Counted from the stretch's first letter, positions 16,599-24,535 are shown. The stretch is DNA of 64,000 nt from Candidatus Saccharimonadota bacterium (GCA_030445265.1 JAUCSC010000001.1:186001-250000), one strand, 5' to 3'. Program-made: numbers and translations. The notes: a model not told the origin generated them from the letters alone.

Positions 16599-17576
16599 CT
16601 AGGACGTCCGGCGAGCTTGAGAGCTCACCGGGGTAGGGGTGGTCGCAACCGGCGTCGATGACGCCTGCTGCGGGAGAGGCCTGGTAGGGGCTTCGTCCGA
16701 TGTAGTAGTCGCCGACGTTGCTTCGGTCTGCTTCCGCGGTACGAAGAGTACCAGGAGAGCGGCCGTGACGAGGAAGGCGACGACGCTGAGCCAGAGGGAG
16801 ACCCACGCAGGATCATCGTGGAGCGAGATGTTGATGCTCGTTCCCGGGATCTTGAGCGTGGAGTCGGGCAGTCTGACGACCAGACGAACGAAGATGTAGA
16901 CCAGTACTCCGATGAGTAGGGCGATGGCCCATACCCACCAGGGCGGCGGAGAATCCGTCGTCGTGGTGCGCTGAACTCGCTTGATGCCCGTTTCGACCTT
17001 CTGCAGCCGAACTTCGTGGTCCAGGACCATGGGCCTGATCTCGGTCATCTGTTGTTCGAGAGTCGAAACCCTCTGCTGCAGTTCGCCCGAGAAGGCCTCC
17101 ATTTCACTGCCAACTTGGCGGATCGTGGCGGCGGCTTCCGCCTTCTTCACCGGGTCGGTAGTGCCGTTGTAGGCATCACCGGCGATGAGGAACTCCCTAC
17201 GGAGCTCCTCGAGACGCGCCTTGGCCGTGGTGGCCGCGGACTGGTCTTCGTCGCTGGGGAGGAAGATGGTCGTGCCGGCTGCTTCGCGCTCGAGGCGGTT
17301 GGCCTCGAGGTTCGTGAGCTCGTTGATCAGCGCGGTGGAGGCCTTGAGGAACGCGGCGAACCGCGCGGCTTCGAGGTTGACTCCCTCCTTGCTGTTCGGG
17401 CGAACGTCCTTGCGGGGTTCGCTGGGCAGCACCGGTGGCGTTGAGGGCGTGGTGGTCGCAGGTGTCTGCGGCCTTCTTGTCCTCTGCCTCGACTTGGCGG
17501 GCTGAACCGGTAGTGCTACCGATCCTTGCCGCGTCGTCGTTTCCGTCTTTTTCGTATCAGTGACTGTGGTGGACAT
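16599..17576 (-). CDS. Two-span membrane protein with coiled coil, unknown function, 325 aa
   Basis: A disordered T/P-rich N-terminus (~1-65) precedes a long helical and coiled-coil part (~70-200; LEQQMTEIRPMVLDHEVRLQKVET). Then come two membrane helices, WWVWAIALLIGVLVYIFVRL (~212-232) and LWLSVVAFLVTAALLVLFV (~262-280), and a T/P-rich C-terminus. Both ends are therefore on the same side. The layout resembles scaffold or tether proteins, but no family is recognised. SD GGAGGAAGG precedes the ATG. It shares G+C-rich codon use with its operon partner and is driven by the promoter at 17844-17872 through a ~265-nt structured leader. Confidence 0.8.
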   Translation of the reverse strand: MSTTVTDTKKTETTTRQGSVALPVQPAKSRQRTRRPQTPATTTPSTPPVLPSEPRKDVRPNSKEGVNLEAARFAAFLKASTALINELTNLEANRLEREAAGTTIFLPSDEDQSAATTAKARLEELRREFLIAGDAYNGTTDPVKKAEAAATIRQVGSEMEAFSGELQQRVSTLEQQMTEIRPMVLDHEVRLQKVETGIKRVQRTTTTDSPPPWWVWAIALLIGVLVYIFVRLVVRLPDSTLKIPGTSINISLHDDPAWVSLWLSVVAFLVTAALLVLFVPRKQTEATSATTTSDEAPTRPLPQQASSTPVATTPTPVSSQARRTS

Positions 17577-17643
17577 TGACTTTTCCTTCCTCCGAGGGAG
17601 TGTTGCGATAGCGGATGCTATGGATAACTGTCCCGCGGGTCGG

Positions 17644-17699
17644 GATCAGTAACTCGGTTAACCACCCTTGTTATATCTTGATTAACCAGGTTACTGATC
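17644..17699 (-). promoter_or_regulatory. Long hairpin in the 5' leader of the minus-strand island operon
   Basis: GATCAGTAAC (17644-17653) pairs perfectly with GTTACTGATC (17690-17699). The stem continues with a T-G pair, one mismatch, and GGTTAA/TTAACC, giving ~17 paired positions around a ~20-nt loop. It lies inside the transcribed leader, ~70 nt before the 17576 start codon. Candidate attenuator, operator or RNA element. Confidence 0.55.
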
Positions 17700-17843
17700 T
17701 CGCGGAAAAGTGAATGTCTCGTGTGTAGCAAAGTGCGTGTAGACGTGCTAAAAGAGCACATCAGGACATGCACTGTAATGATCTGACTTGTCAATGCACC
17801 TCTCTCGAATGGGGTCCTCACACCACGTCCGATTGATAGTATT

Positions 17844-17872
17844 AATGTATCACAAAAGTGCTAAAAAGTCAA
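17844..17872 (-). promoter_or_regulatory. Promoter of the minus-strand island operon
   Basis: On the minus strand TTGACT (17867-17872), a 17-nt spacer and TACATT (17844-17849). It reads into a ~265-nt leader before the 17576 ATG. The A+T-rich gap between the two divergent promoters (17873-17969) holds no ORF. Confidence 0.75.
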
Positions 17873-17969
17873 TACTTTACATCATATAGCAACCAAAACC
17901 ACAAGCGCTTTCTAACAACCACCAGATATAGCGTTATAAACGTGCCGACACCCCTATATTGTCATAAAT

Positions 17970-17998
17970 TTGACATGAATGCCGATAAGGTATATATT
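17970..17998 (+). promoter_or_regulatory. Promoter of the plus-strand island arm
   Basis: TTGACA (17970-17975), a 17-nt spacer and TATATT (17993-17998). Because the ORF-track ATG at 17979 lies inside this promoter, translation must begin downstream, which supports the TTG start at 18060. Confidence 0.75.
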
Positions 17999-18059
17999 CC
18001 ACAGTTATTGCAGCCAGGAACGGGTCTTGGATAACTGCAACTGCGAAAGGGGGAGTGAC

Positions 18060-18401
18060 TTGTCAAAGTCACTCGACAAAGAAGTGTTCGAGATCGACCC
18101 CACCATGACGGTGTGGTTCGACCGCGAGCGCATCATACTCGGCTACGAAGCCGAGGAACTGCACAAGAGGGACGCTCAGCAGGCGCTCCTGGAGGAGACC
18201 TGCGACAAGCTCGGTGGTGAGAAGGTACCCGACCTGCTCATCTACCTGCTCGAGCAGAAGGTGTCGATCCAGCACGTGATCGCGCCGATCAAGCGGTACA
18301 ACGGCTACGTCTACCGGGTGTCACTCCTCTTCTGCATGAAGCGGCTCAAGGTCACGACGCCGGCCACTGTGGCCGCGTTCCTGACTCCTGCGGGAGTCTA
18401 G
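18060..18401 (+). CDS. G+C-rich orphan protein, 113 aa
   Basis: Function not recognised. I set the start at TTG 18060 (MSKSLDKEVFEIDP): a GGGGGAG SD ends 5 nt upstream, and the longer track ORF begins within the promoter. The protein is soluble and mixed alpha/beta: FEIDPTMTVWFDRERIILGY (beta), a helical middle ending LIYLLEQKVSIQHVIAPI, then RYNGYVYRVSLLFCMKRLKV and a hydrophobic end. Codons strongly prefer C/G at third positions (CTG, CTC, GTG, AAG), unlike the flanking core genes. It is followed directly by two hairpin terminators, so it is a one-gene unit. Confidence 0.65.
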   Translation: MSKSLDKEVFEIDPTMTVWFDRERIILGYEAEELHKRDAQQALLEETCDKLGGEKVPDLLIYLLEQKVSIQHVIAPIKRYNGYVYRVSLLFCMKRLKVTTPATVAAFLTPAGV

Positions 18402-18418
18402 ACCAGCCCACGATCAAA

Positions 18419-18465
18419 GGTGGGGCGAGACAAGTTGAAGCTTCGGCCTCCTCTCTCGCCCCACC
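18419..18465 (+). terminator. Long-stem hairpin after the 18060 gene
   Basis: GGTGGGGCGAGA pairs perfectly with TCTCGCCCCACC over 12 bp. The enclosed sequence (AAGCTTCGGC) contains a smaller hairpin. No T tract follows, as with the island's other end hairpin. Confidence 0.75.
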
Positions 18466-18474
18466 CGGAGCAAC

Positions 18475-18507
18475 ATCATACTCACCCGCACGAGTATGAT
18501 TTTTTTA
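18475..18507 (+). terminator. Rho-independent terminator
   Basis: ATCATACTC pairs with GAGTATGAT and is followed by seven T. It forms a second, canonical terminator separating the two plus-strand genes of the island. Confidence 0.85.
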
Positions 18508-18536
18508 TTGACTTTACGTCGTACTCACTTTATAAA
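18508..18536 (+). promoter_or_regulatory. Promoter of the 18608-19057 gene
   Basis: TTGACT (18508-18513), a 17-nt spacer and TATAAA (18531-18536), placed directly after the terminator. The leader to the ATG is ~65 nt. Confidence 0.8.
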
Positions 18537-18607
18537 AAGGGCAGTAGAAGCGATTTGTCAGCGCTTTTGCATATCCCAATCCAATCAACCACCGAGAGGA
18601 TGGTCGT

Positions 18608-19057
18608 ATGACCATTAACGGATCATCACGAACCCGATCGAAGAACAAGAAAGGAAAAGGAAACACCAGCAGCGGCACAAGGCGCATTCCTGCCAAGGCG
18701 ATTCGACTGGCTGTCGACGTGCTCGCCGAGCACCTCAAGGCAACCGAGTGCGTCGTCCACGCCACCCGCGACACGCTGATTCGGCACCTGGCTGGCATGT
18801 TCCGCACCGTGCGGGGCATCGGCAGGGACTTCCGCGAGAAGATCATCACCCTTCGCCTCGCACTCGTGCAGATGCGGAAGGCTGATGAAGTCGCGTGGGC
18901 CGAGACCATCGACGGGCAAGCACTCCTGCTACAGGGCCCCAAGCCGCGCCAACTGCAGCCGAGGAAGGAACCGAGCAACATGCACGCCAAGAGGCGTACG
19001 CGTTCGTTCGTAAACAACCCCGGGCGACCGCGGACCGTGGTGATGTCCGCAGCATGA
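18608..19057 (+). CDS. Basic G+C-rich orphan protein, 149 aa
   Basis: Function not recognised. A disordered basic N-terminus (SSRTRSKNKKGKGNTSSGTR) is followed by a helical domain (~30-110: AIRLAVDVLAEHLKATECVV, then TLIRHLAGMFRTVRGIG and REKIITLRLALVQMRKADEV) and a second basic tail (KPRQLQPRKE ... KRRTRSF). The charge pattern suggests nucleic-acid binding, for example a small DNA-associated or RNA-binding protein. It has its own promoter and an SD-like GAGAGGA 8 nt before the ATG. Codon use is actinobacterial-like, as in the rest of the island. A 13-bp inverted repeat follows its stop. Confidence 0.7.
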   Translation: MTINGSSRTRSKNKKGKGNTSSGTRRIPAKAIRLAVDVLAEHLKATECVVHATRDTLIRHLAGMFRTVRGIGRDFREKIITLRLALVQMRKADEVAWAETIDGQALLLQGPKPRQLQPRKEPSNMHAKRRTRSFVNNPGRPRTVVMSAA

Positions 19058-19064
19058 CTTCCTT

Positions 19065-19137
19065 CGGTGGAGAACGTTAGAAGCGTAGATGAGAAGCCAG
19101 ATCACGGTGACTCTCCTACCCCTCACGTTCTCCGCCG
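19065..19137 (+). other. Inverted repeat / hairpin downstream of the 18608 gene
   Basis: CGGTGGAGAACGT (19065-19077) pairs with ACGTTCTCCGCCG (19125-19137) with a single G-U, across a 47-nt loop. Its place right after a stop fits a terminator or 3' stabiliser. It also marks the right end of the G+C-rich sequence. Confidence 0.5.
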
Positions 19138-19168
19138 AGGCATTCCCATTTACGCACTCGACGTCCTC

Positions 19169-19297
19169 TGGTCAACAGGGAAGTTTTTTGTTACAATCAT
19201 TCAAGTCCGAGGATCACGGTCCCGTCTCGCAGAGACGCGGACCGCTCAATTCGGAAAGGGAATTGAGCAAGCTGCATTACCTTTCACTCATCTACAC
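19169..19297 (+). promoter_or_regulatory. tRNA-Glu promoter and structured 5' leader
   Basis: TACAAT (19192-19197) with a weak -35 (TGGTCA, ~19169). The ~95-nt leader contains two stable hairpins: CGGTCC/GGACCG stacked on CGTCTC/GAGACG (19217-19244), and CTCAATTC/GAATTGAG (19245-19267). The first starts with CACGGTCCCGTC, a 12-nt copy of the tRNA-Glu 5' end, and is preceded by GGATCAC, as found at the tRNA 3' end. It may be a remnant of a duplicated or broken tRNA gene. Confidence 0.5.
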
Positions 19298-19372
19298 GGT
19301 CCCGTCGTCTAGCGGTTAGGACACCAGGTTTTCATCCTGGCAATCGGAGTTCGATTCTCCGCGGGATCACCA
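19298..19372 (+). tRNA. tRNA-Glu (anticodon TTC)
   Basis: The acceptor GGTCCCG pairs with CGGGATC. The anticodon stem CCAGG pairs with CCTGG around loop TTTTCAT, giving TTC. The T arm is CGGAG-TTCGATT-CTCCG. ACCA is encoded. Confidence 0.96.
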
Positions 19373-19380
19373 CGAAAATA

Positions 19381-19406
19381 GCTCACCATCATAGGTGGGC
19401 TTTTTT
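19381..19406 (+). terminator. Rho-independent terminator after tRNA-Glu
   Basis: GCTCACC pairs with GGTGGGC (one T-G) and is followed by six T, 8 nt after the tRNA end. Confidence 0.88.
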
Positions 19407-19430
19407 CGTCGAAGTACTTGTCGAAATAAA

Positions 19431-19949
19431 TTACGGGAGCGGCGTTGCAGGCGGGTCAACAGGCACCGGAGGGATAACTATTGGATCATCGGCTGGTGGA
19501 TCGGCCGGAGGCGTGGGATCAGGAGTAGGCGTTGGGGTTGGCTCTGGGGCTGGTGTGGGTGCTGGGGTTGGCTGCGTCGGTGTCGACGTAGAGCCGGTCG
19601 AGGTAGATGGAGAAGTCGAAGCTTTAGGAGCGGCGGTCCATGTCGGGCTCGATGTAGCCGGTGTCGTAGATCCACTATTTGTCATGGAGTCGGCGGCAGT
19701 AGCTGGACTTTGCGTAAACTCGCCTGGCGTAGAAGTGGCCGTACTTGCACCTTGAACTGAGCCAGCGCTGTCCTTACTCGATGAAGGAGTGGTCGCGGAG
19801 GGGTTCGATGATGAAGTAGTATTATCCTTGGTAAGGCCTAATACATTTAACATGGTAAGCATACTAAAGAAGCCAACTATGAACACGGTCATACCAGTAA
19901 TTGCCACTCGATTCTGACGCAGGGGGATACCTTTGAGGTATGTTTTCAT
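19431..19949 (-). CDS. Membrane-anchored Ser/Thr/Pro-rich surface protein, 172 aa
   Basis: The track ORF starts upstream at 20027, but AAGGAGAT followed by ATTGTC and ATG 19949 (MKTYLKGIPL) is clearly the start. The same SD-spacer arrangement precedes the LPXTG gene. One membrane helix (~20-42: ITGMTVFIVGFFSMLTMLNV) is followed by a low-complexity S/T segment and a PTPTPDPTPPADPP-type repeat to the end. It is probably an N-terminally anchored exported stalk or glycosylation substrate. There is no folded domain or sortase motif. It is convergent with tRNA-Glu and divergent from pyk. Confidence 0.75.
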   Translation of the reverse strand: MKTYLKGIPLRQNRVAITGMTVFIVGFFSMLTMLNVLGLTKDNTTSSSNPSATTPSSSKDSAGSVQGASTATSTPGEFTQSPATAADSMTNSGSTTPATSSPTWTAAPKASTSPSTSTGSTSTPTQPTPAPTPAPEPTPTPTPDPTPPADPPADDPIVIPPVPVDPPATPLP

Positions 19950-20100
19950 GACAATGATCTCCTTATTTCTTGCTTCATTATAGTCGTACGGATCAAATAT
20001 AACTGTAAGATAAGTCACACATGACATAGATTAGCGCACTCTGCGATAATATGTCAGTTCTGATCGGTACTTAGCGCAAAAAGTGATACAATTATCAGTT

Positions 20101-21516
20101 ATGGGAATCATCTTCAAACGGACAAAAATTCTGGCTACGGTCGGACCTGCAACAAACACACCAGAAAAAATCGAACAACTTATCATTGCTGGGGTAAATG
20201 GCTTCCGGCTAAACTTTAGTCATGGTGATTACGCTGAGCGTGAAGAGCAAATCAAATGGATCAGGGAGGCAAGTCGAAAAATCGGTAAACCAGTCGCCGT
20301 TCTCCAAGACCTCCAAGGGCCAAAGATCCGATTAGGGAGCTTGAAAGAAAATACGCCAGTTAAAAAAGGCGATGTATTGACGCTTGATTTTGCCGCTGAG
20401 CATGATGGTTTGACACTGCCTGTGCAATACAACCTCGCTGAAAAGGTGAAACCTGGTGAACCGATATATATCTTTGATGGTAAGATTCGCACGACTGTCC
20501 TTGAGGTCAGCTCCGAAACTGCTGTGAGATTACGGGTTGAAAACGACGGTATGTTGATGAGCAAGAAGGGTATCAATCTACCGGAAACAGACTTCGCCGG
20601 TGATATCTTGACGCCGAAAGATTTGAAGGATATTGAATTTGGCCTGACGCAGGATATTGATTACGTTGCGCTCAGTTTTGTCCAAAGCCCTGATGATATT
20701 AATAATCTTCGTCAAATCCTCGTGGCGGGTGGCTCATCGGCGCAAATTATCGCTAAGGTTGAAACAAAAGCTGCAGTTGCTGACGGTGTCATGGAAGAGA
20801 TTGTTAAAGCCAGCGACGGGGTGATGGTCGCTCGTGGTGACTTGGCGGTCGAGGCGGGTGCTGAGATCGTGCCAATCGTGCAGCGGCGGTTGATTGCCCT
20901 TTGCCGCAAACACAGTACGTTAAGTATCGTTGCGACACAGATGATGGCGAGCATGGTGGACAGCCCTGAGCCGACTCGCGCAGAAGTCAGTGATGTGGCT
21001 AACGCCGTTATTCAAGGCGCCGATACGGTCATGTTGTCTGATGAAACGGCCAACGGTTCTTATCCGCTTGAGACAGTCGCGGCGATGAAGCGAGTCATAC
21101 TTTATACGCAAGATAATGTACCGGTCGCACGCCTTGAAGATCATATGGCAGCCGAACACACACAGCGCGATGCGATCAGTTCTGCCGCTGTCTCGCTTGC
21201 CGAACAGCTGAACGTCGATGCCATTATTGCCGAGACCAAGTCGGGCGCGACTGCGGCGTCGATGGCCGCTCACCGGCCTAACTTACCGATTATTAGTGTG
21301 ACGAGCGATATGCGTTCAGCACAGCAACTCGGTCTGAGTTATGCGAACCGCAGTTATGTTCGGCCCGATGGTGATGTGGCAGGCCTTGATTTGGCCCGTG
21401 AGCTAAAAGCCAGCGGCTTATTCGGTGAAGGGCCAGCCACGGTCATTATCGTCAGCGGCCGACAGCCTGGAATCGCCGGAACAACTGACACAATCAAAGT
21501 TCGCATGCTAGAATAA
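20101..21516 (+). CDS. pyk: Pyruvate kinase
   Basis: Converts phosphoenolpyruvate and ADP to pyruvate and ATP. Visible motifs: KILATVGPATNTPEKIEQL, NFSHGDY, LQDLQGPKIRLG, the active-site segment IIAKVETKAAVADG (catalytic Lys/Glu), MVARGDLAVE, and MLSDETANGSYP. The C-terminal regulatory domain runs from ~350 on. The track start GTG 20083 overlaps a TACAAT box (20087-20092), so I chose ATG 20101, 8 nt after it, giving a leaderless mRNA. At 471 aa the size is usual. It heads a pyk-pgk-tpiA glycolytic run with 19 nt to pgk. Confidence 0.97.
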   Translation: MGIIFKRTKILATVGPATNTPEKIEQLIIAGVNGFRLNFSHGDYAEREEQIKWIREASRKIGKPVAVLQDLQGPKIRLGSLKENTPVKKGDVLTLDFAAEHDGLTLPVQYNLAEKVKPGEPIYIFDGKIRTTVLEVSSETAVRLRVENDGMLMSKKGINLPETDFAGDILTPKDLKDIEFGLTQDIDYVALSFVQSPDDINNLRQILVAGGSSAQIIAKVETKAAVADGVMEEIVKASDGVMVARGDLAVEAGAEIVPIVQRRLIALCRKHSTLSIVATQMMASMVDSPEPTRAEVSDVANAVIQGADTVMLSDETANGSYPLETVAAMKRVILYTQDNVPVARLEDHMAAEHTQRDAISSAAVSLAEQLNVDAIIAETKSGATAASMAAHRPNLPIISVTSDMRSAQQLGLSYANRSYVRPDGDVAGLDLARELKASGLFGEGPATVIIVSGRQPGIAGTTDTIKVRMLE

Positions 21517-21535
21517 TGCTAGAAAGGGTGGGACC

Positions 21536-22759
21536 GTGAGCTTCTATAAACAAACAATTCGGGACGTTCCGCTAGACGGCAAAACTGTACTGGTCCGGGC
21601 GGATTATAATGTACCGCTGGATGAGGATAATCACATTAGTGACGATCTCCGTATCCGTGCGAGTCTGCCAACGCTAGAGTACTTGATCAAGCGTGGCTGC
21701 AAGATCGTTATCATAAGCCACCTGGGACGTCCTGAGGGGCGTGACGCGGCTTTGAGCTTGCAACAAGTCAGTGAACGCCTAGCTGTCCTGCTGGGCCGAA
21801 ACGTTGATTTTATTGACCAAACGATTGGTGACAAAGTCCGCCAGTTGGTGAAGAGAGCCCCAAGCTCAAGTATTATTCTTTTAGAAAACCTTCGCTACTA
21901 CGCTGAAGAAGAAGCAAATAATACTGATTTTGCTAAACAAATTGCGGAAGATAGTGGCGCAAGGTACTTTATCCAAGATGGGTTTGGCGTTGTTCACAGA
22001 GCGCATGCCAGTACTGATGCAATTACCGCATATCTGCCAAGTGTTGCGGGACTATTGCTTGAGACAGAGTACACTCGAATCACTGAAGCTATGGAGCGCC
22101 CAAAACGTCCCCTCATTGCAGTGATGGGTGGTGCCAAGGTCAGTGACAAGATCGGTATTATAGAACGATTCGTCGAAGTAGCGGATACGATCATTATCGG
22201 TGGCGCGATGGCTAACACATTCTTGGCTTATAAAGGCTTCTCCCTCGGGGCAAGCAAATTAGAGACCGATCAAAATGATACGATCAAAGCCATTTATGCA
22301 GCGGCAGAAAAGAAAGTCGGGCACAAGGTCGACGAGTTTATTGTCCTGCCGACCGATGTCGCTGTTTCAACGAGCATTAGCCACCTCAGCCGGCGTAAGA
22401 ATGTGCCCATTAACGATGTTGATAACGACGAAATCGCCCTCGATATTGGTGATGCGACCATTGAAACTATGACAAAGCTGATCGCTGATGCCGGGACGGT
22501 TGTGTGGAATGGCACTCTCGGGTACGCAGAGCTTAGCGAATTTGCCCACGGGTCGGCTCGCTTATCGTTATCGCTAGCCGTACAATCGGCGACGACATCG
22601 ATTATTGGAGGTGGCGACACGGCCGACTTTGTCCTGAAATGGGATGCTCAAGAAGGCCGCAGTTTTACCCATGTATCCACTGGTGGGGGCGCAAGTCTTG
22701 AACTGATGGCAGGTAAGAAACTCCCTGGTATCGAATGTTTGCTTGACGTACGTAAATAG
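21536..22759 (+). CDS. pgk: Phosphoglycerate kinase
   Basis: Transfers phosphate from 1,3-bisphosphoglycerate to ADP. N-domain: VLVRADYNVPLD and ISHLGRPEG for substrate binding. Helix and C-domain: VMGGAKVSDKI, WNGTLGYAE (usual WNGPxG[VM]FE, here Thr and Tyr), and the nucleotide loop GGGDTADFV followed by HVSTGGGASLELMAG. GTG start with AAAGGGTGGG upstream. It lies 19 nt after pyk in the same operon. Length of 407 aa is usual. Confidence 0.97.
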   Translation: MSFYKQTIRDVPLDGKTVLVRADYNVPLDEDNHISDDLRIRASLPTLEYLIKRGCKIVIISHLGRPEGRDAALSLQQVSERLAVLLGRNVDFIDQTIGDKVRQLVKRAPSSSIILLENLRYYAEEEANNTDFAKQIAEDSGARYFIQDGFGVVHRAHASTDAITAYLPSVAGLLLETEYTRITEAMERPKRPLIAVMGGAKVSDKIGIIERFVEVADTIIIGGAMANTFLAYKGFSLGASKLETDQNDTIKAIYAAAEKKVGHKVDEFIVLPTDVAVSTSISHLSRRKNVPINDVDNDEIALDIGDATIETMTKLIADAGTVVWNGTLGYAELSEFAHGSARLSLSLAVQSATTSIIGGGDTADFVLKWDAQEGRSFTHVSTGGGASLELMAGKKLPGIECLLDVRK

Positions 22760-22796
22760 AGTACACTAAAAAAAATAACCATAAGCGAAAAACCTC

Positions 22797-23582
22797 ATGT
22801 CACGCGACAAAAAAATTATCATCGGCAACTTTAAAATGAACCTCAACGTCCATGAGTCGAGTTTGTATCTTCATACACTCGCAGGGATGGTCAAGCCACG
22901 GCGAAATGTCGAGGTCGTACTCGCGCCAACGACACTTGCTATCCAGTCTCTCAGCTTGCAGGTTAGCCACCGACAGTTCAAATTGGCGGCACAAAATTTC
23001 TATTGGCGTGATCACGGCCCCTACACGGGTGAAGTGTCGGCAACGATGCTCCGGGGCATTGTTAAATACGGGCTGGTTGGCCATTCTGAACGGCGCCATG
23101 TATTTCACGAAAGTGATAAGGATATCCGCGACAAGGTCCAAGCCGCAATCCGTAACGGCATTCGTCCCGTCCTGTGTATTGGCGAGACGGCCGCAGAACG
23201 AGCCGACGGCGAGACTCAGCACGCCCTTCACGACCAGTTGGTTGGCGGTCTCGCTAATGTAACGAGTGACGAGCTTGAGCAGGTCATCATCGCCTACGAA
23301 CCCGTCTGGGCAATAGGTACTGGCCAAAATGCCGTACCGAGTGATGTCACCGCCGCTATACAGGCTATTAGAAACCACATTAGCCATTTGTATGGTAAGC
23401 CAGCCGCAGAATTCGCCCAGGTGCTCTATGGCGGTAGCGTCACGGCAAGTACGGCAGCAGATTACTTAGCCCTACCTGATGTAGACGGCTTGCTCGTCGG
23501 CGGCGCCAGTCTTGATGCGCACGCGTTTACGCAGATTATTGAATTGGCACATCAGAGCGGGAGCGGAGAAGAAGAGTTGTGA
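22797..23582 (+). CDS. tpiA: Triosephosphate isomerase
   Basis: Interconverts DHAP and glyceraldehyde-3-phosphate. Active-site residues are visible: Lys in IGNFKMN (~13), His in VGHSERR (~96), Glu in AYEPVWAIGTG (~170), and the phosphate loops LYGGSVTA and GLLVGGASL. The 261 aa fit a full TIM barrel. It follows pgk by 37 nt, and its stop overlaps the next gene's GTG by 4 nt. GAPDH, needed between tpiA and pgk, is not in this window. Confidence 0.97.
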   Translation: MSRDKKIIIGNFKMNLNVHESSLYLHTLAGMVKPRRNVEVVLAPTTLAIQSLSLQVSHRQFKLAAQNFYWRDHGPYTGEVSATMLRGIVKYGLVGHSERRHVFHESDKDIRDKVQAAIRNGIRPVLCIGETAAERADGETQHALHDQLVGGLANVTSDELEQVIIAYEPVWAIGTGQNAVPSDVTAAIQAIRNHISHLYGKPAAEFAQVLYGGSVTASTAADYLALPDVDGLLVGGASLDAHAFTQIIELAHQSGSGEEEL

Positions 23583-24535
23583 GCGACCTCGATTATGATG
23601 AACTCGATCGGGCCGTTTCATCAGTTCTGAGTGATGCTCCGTCCGAGCCAACAAAGGAAGAGCAGCCAGTAGTGATGCCGACGACCCAGCCGCCTACTCC
23701 TCCACAAGTCAGCCCAGTATCTAGCCCTGTTGCGGCTCAGCCGTCGCCGGCAGTACGGCGTAGCAATGGTCGGTTTATGGATATGGTCCAGCCAGCAGGA
23801 GTGCGTCGAGCACCGCTTGTTGAGCCACGTGACGCTGGGTCAGCGACTCCCTCGAGCACGCTAAGTGGAGATGGAACCTATCTTGACTCTGCCTCACAAG
23901 GGATGCGTACCCAAGGCCGCCCATCGATTGACGGCTTTACGAGCACGCCGACTGCCCAGCCGTCACCCAGCGCGACCATACAAATACCAAGCGAAGCTGA
24001 CACGAGAATAGCCGAGCAGCTGAGCGCTAGTACTGGTGGTGACCAGCCGTTGGTCACACCTTTTTTGCGTGATCAAAAGGTTGACAAGCGTCCACTGGGA
24101 TCATTCGCGTCGGCTGATGACAATAGTGAGTCAAATGATGTTCGACCAAGTCTTGATAGTCCCGAACGGTCATTCAGCGATGAAGGTGATCGACCGATTG
24201 GTAAAGATACCCCGCTGCCTGCGGAGTTGCAAGATGACCTCTTGAAGCTCGAGGCTGAAGAAGCACCGACGACCGAAATTCCTCATGAGCCAGAGACCGC
24301 CAGCAGTCCTGCTGGAGCGCCCGCCATGACATCTATCCATCAGCAATACCAGGAAAAAGCTTCTGAGGATGCTCCAACCGGCGCTATCTTTGATACCGAA
24401 GCGTACCACAAGCCACTGGCTCATCCAGCTAAGAAGAAACCAGGCTATCTCATGATTTTATATATCGTCGGTTTATTAGTAGTTGGGGCCGGTGCTGGAG
24501 CGGGTGTGTACTTCTTTATCCTGCCTTTGCTCTAG
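23579..24535 (+). CDS. Disordered Pro/Ser/Glu-rich protein with C-terminal membrane anchor, 318 aa
   Basis: No family recognised. About 280 residues are low-complexity (TTQPPTPPQVSPVSSPVAAQ; acidic runs such as ELQDDLLKLEAEEAPTTEIP). One C-terminal helix follows after a basic KKKPG (YLMILYIVGLLVVGAGAGAG). The bulk is probably cytoplasmic, with a tail anchor, since there is no signal peptide. It is coupled to tpiA through a GTGA overlap. It may be a membrane-associated scaffold. The overall sequence is easily divergent, so homology will be hard to detect. Confidence 0.75.
   Translation: MSDLDYDELDRAVSSVLSDAPSEPTKEEQPVVMPTTQPPTPPQVSPVSSPVAAQPSPAVRRSNGRFMDMVQPAGVRRAPLVEPRDAGSATPSSTLSGDGTYLDSASQGMRTQGRPSIDGFTSTPTAQPSPSATIQIPSEADTRIAEQLSASTGGDQPLVTPFLRDQKVDKRPLGSFASADDNSESNDVRPSLDSPERSFSDEGDRPIGKDTPLPAELQDDLLKLEAEEAPTTEIPHEPETASSPAGAPAMTSIHQQYQEKASEDAPTGAIFDTEAYHKPLAHPAKKKPGYLMILYIVGLLVVGAGAGAGVYFFILPLL

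Noticed and set aside
17979-18062. ATG 17979 as start of the 18060 gene (140 aa)
   Set aside because: It lies between the -35 and -10 of a well-formed promoter; TTG 18060 has an SD.
19067-19319. Two ORFs of 76-81 aa upstream of tRNA-Glu
   Set aside because: They run into the tRNA gene and over its hairpin leader; no RBS.
22800-23387. 195-aa minus-strand ORF
   Set aside because: Shadow of tpiA.
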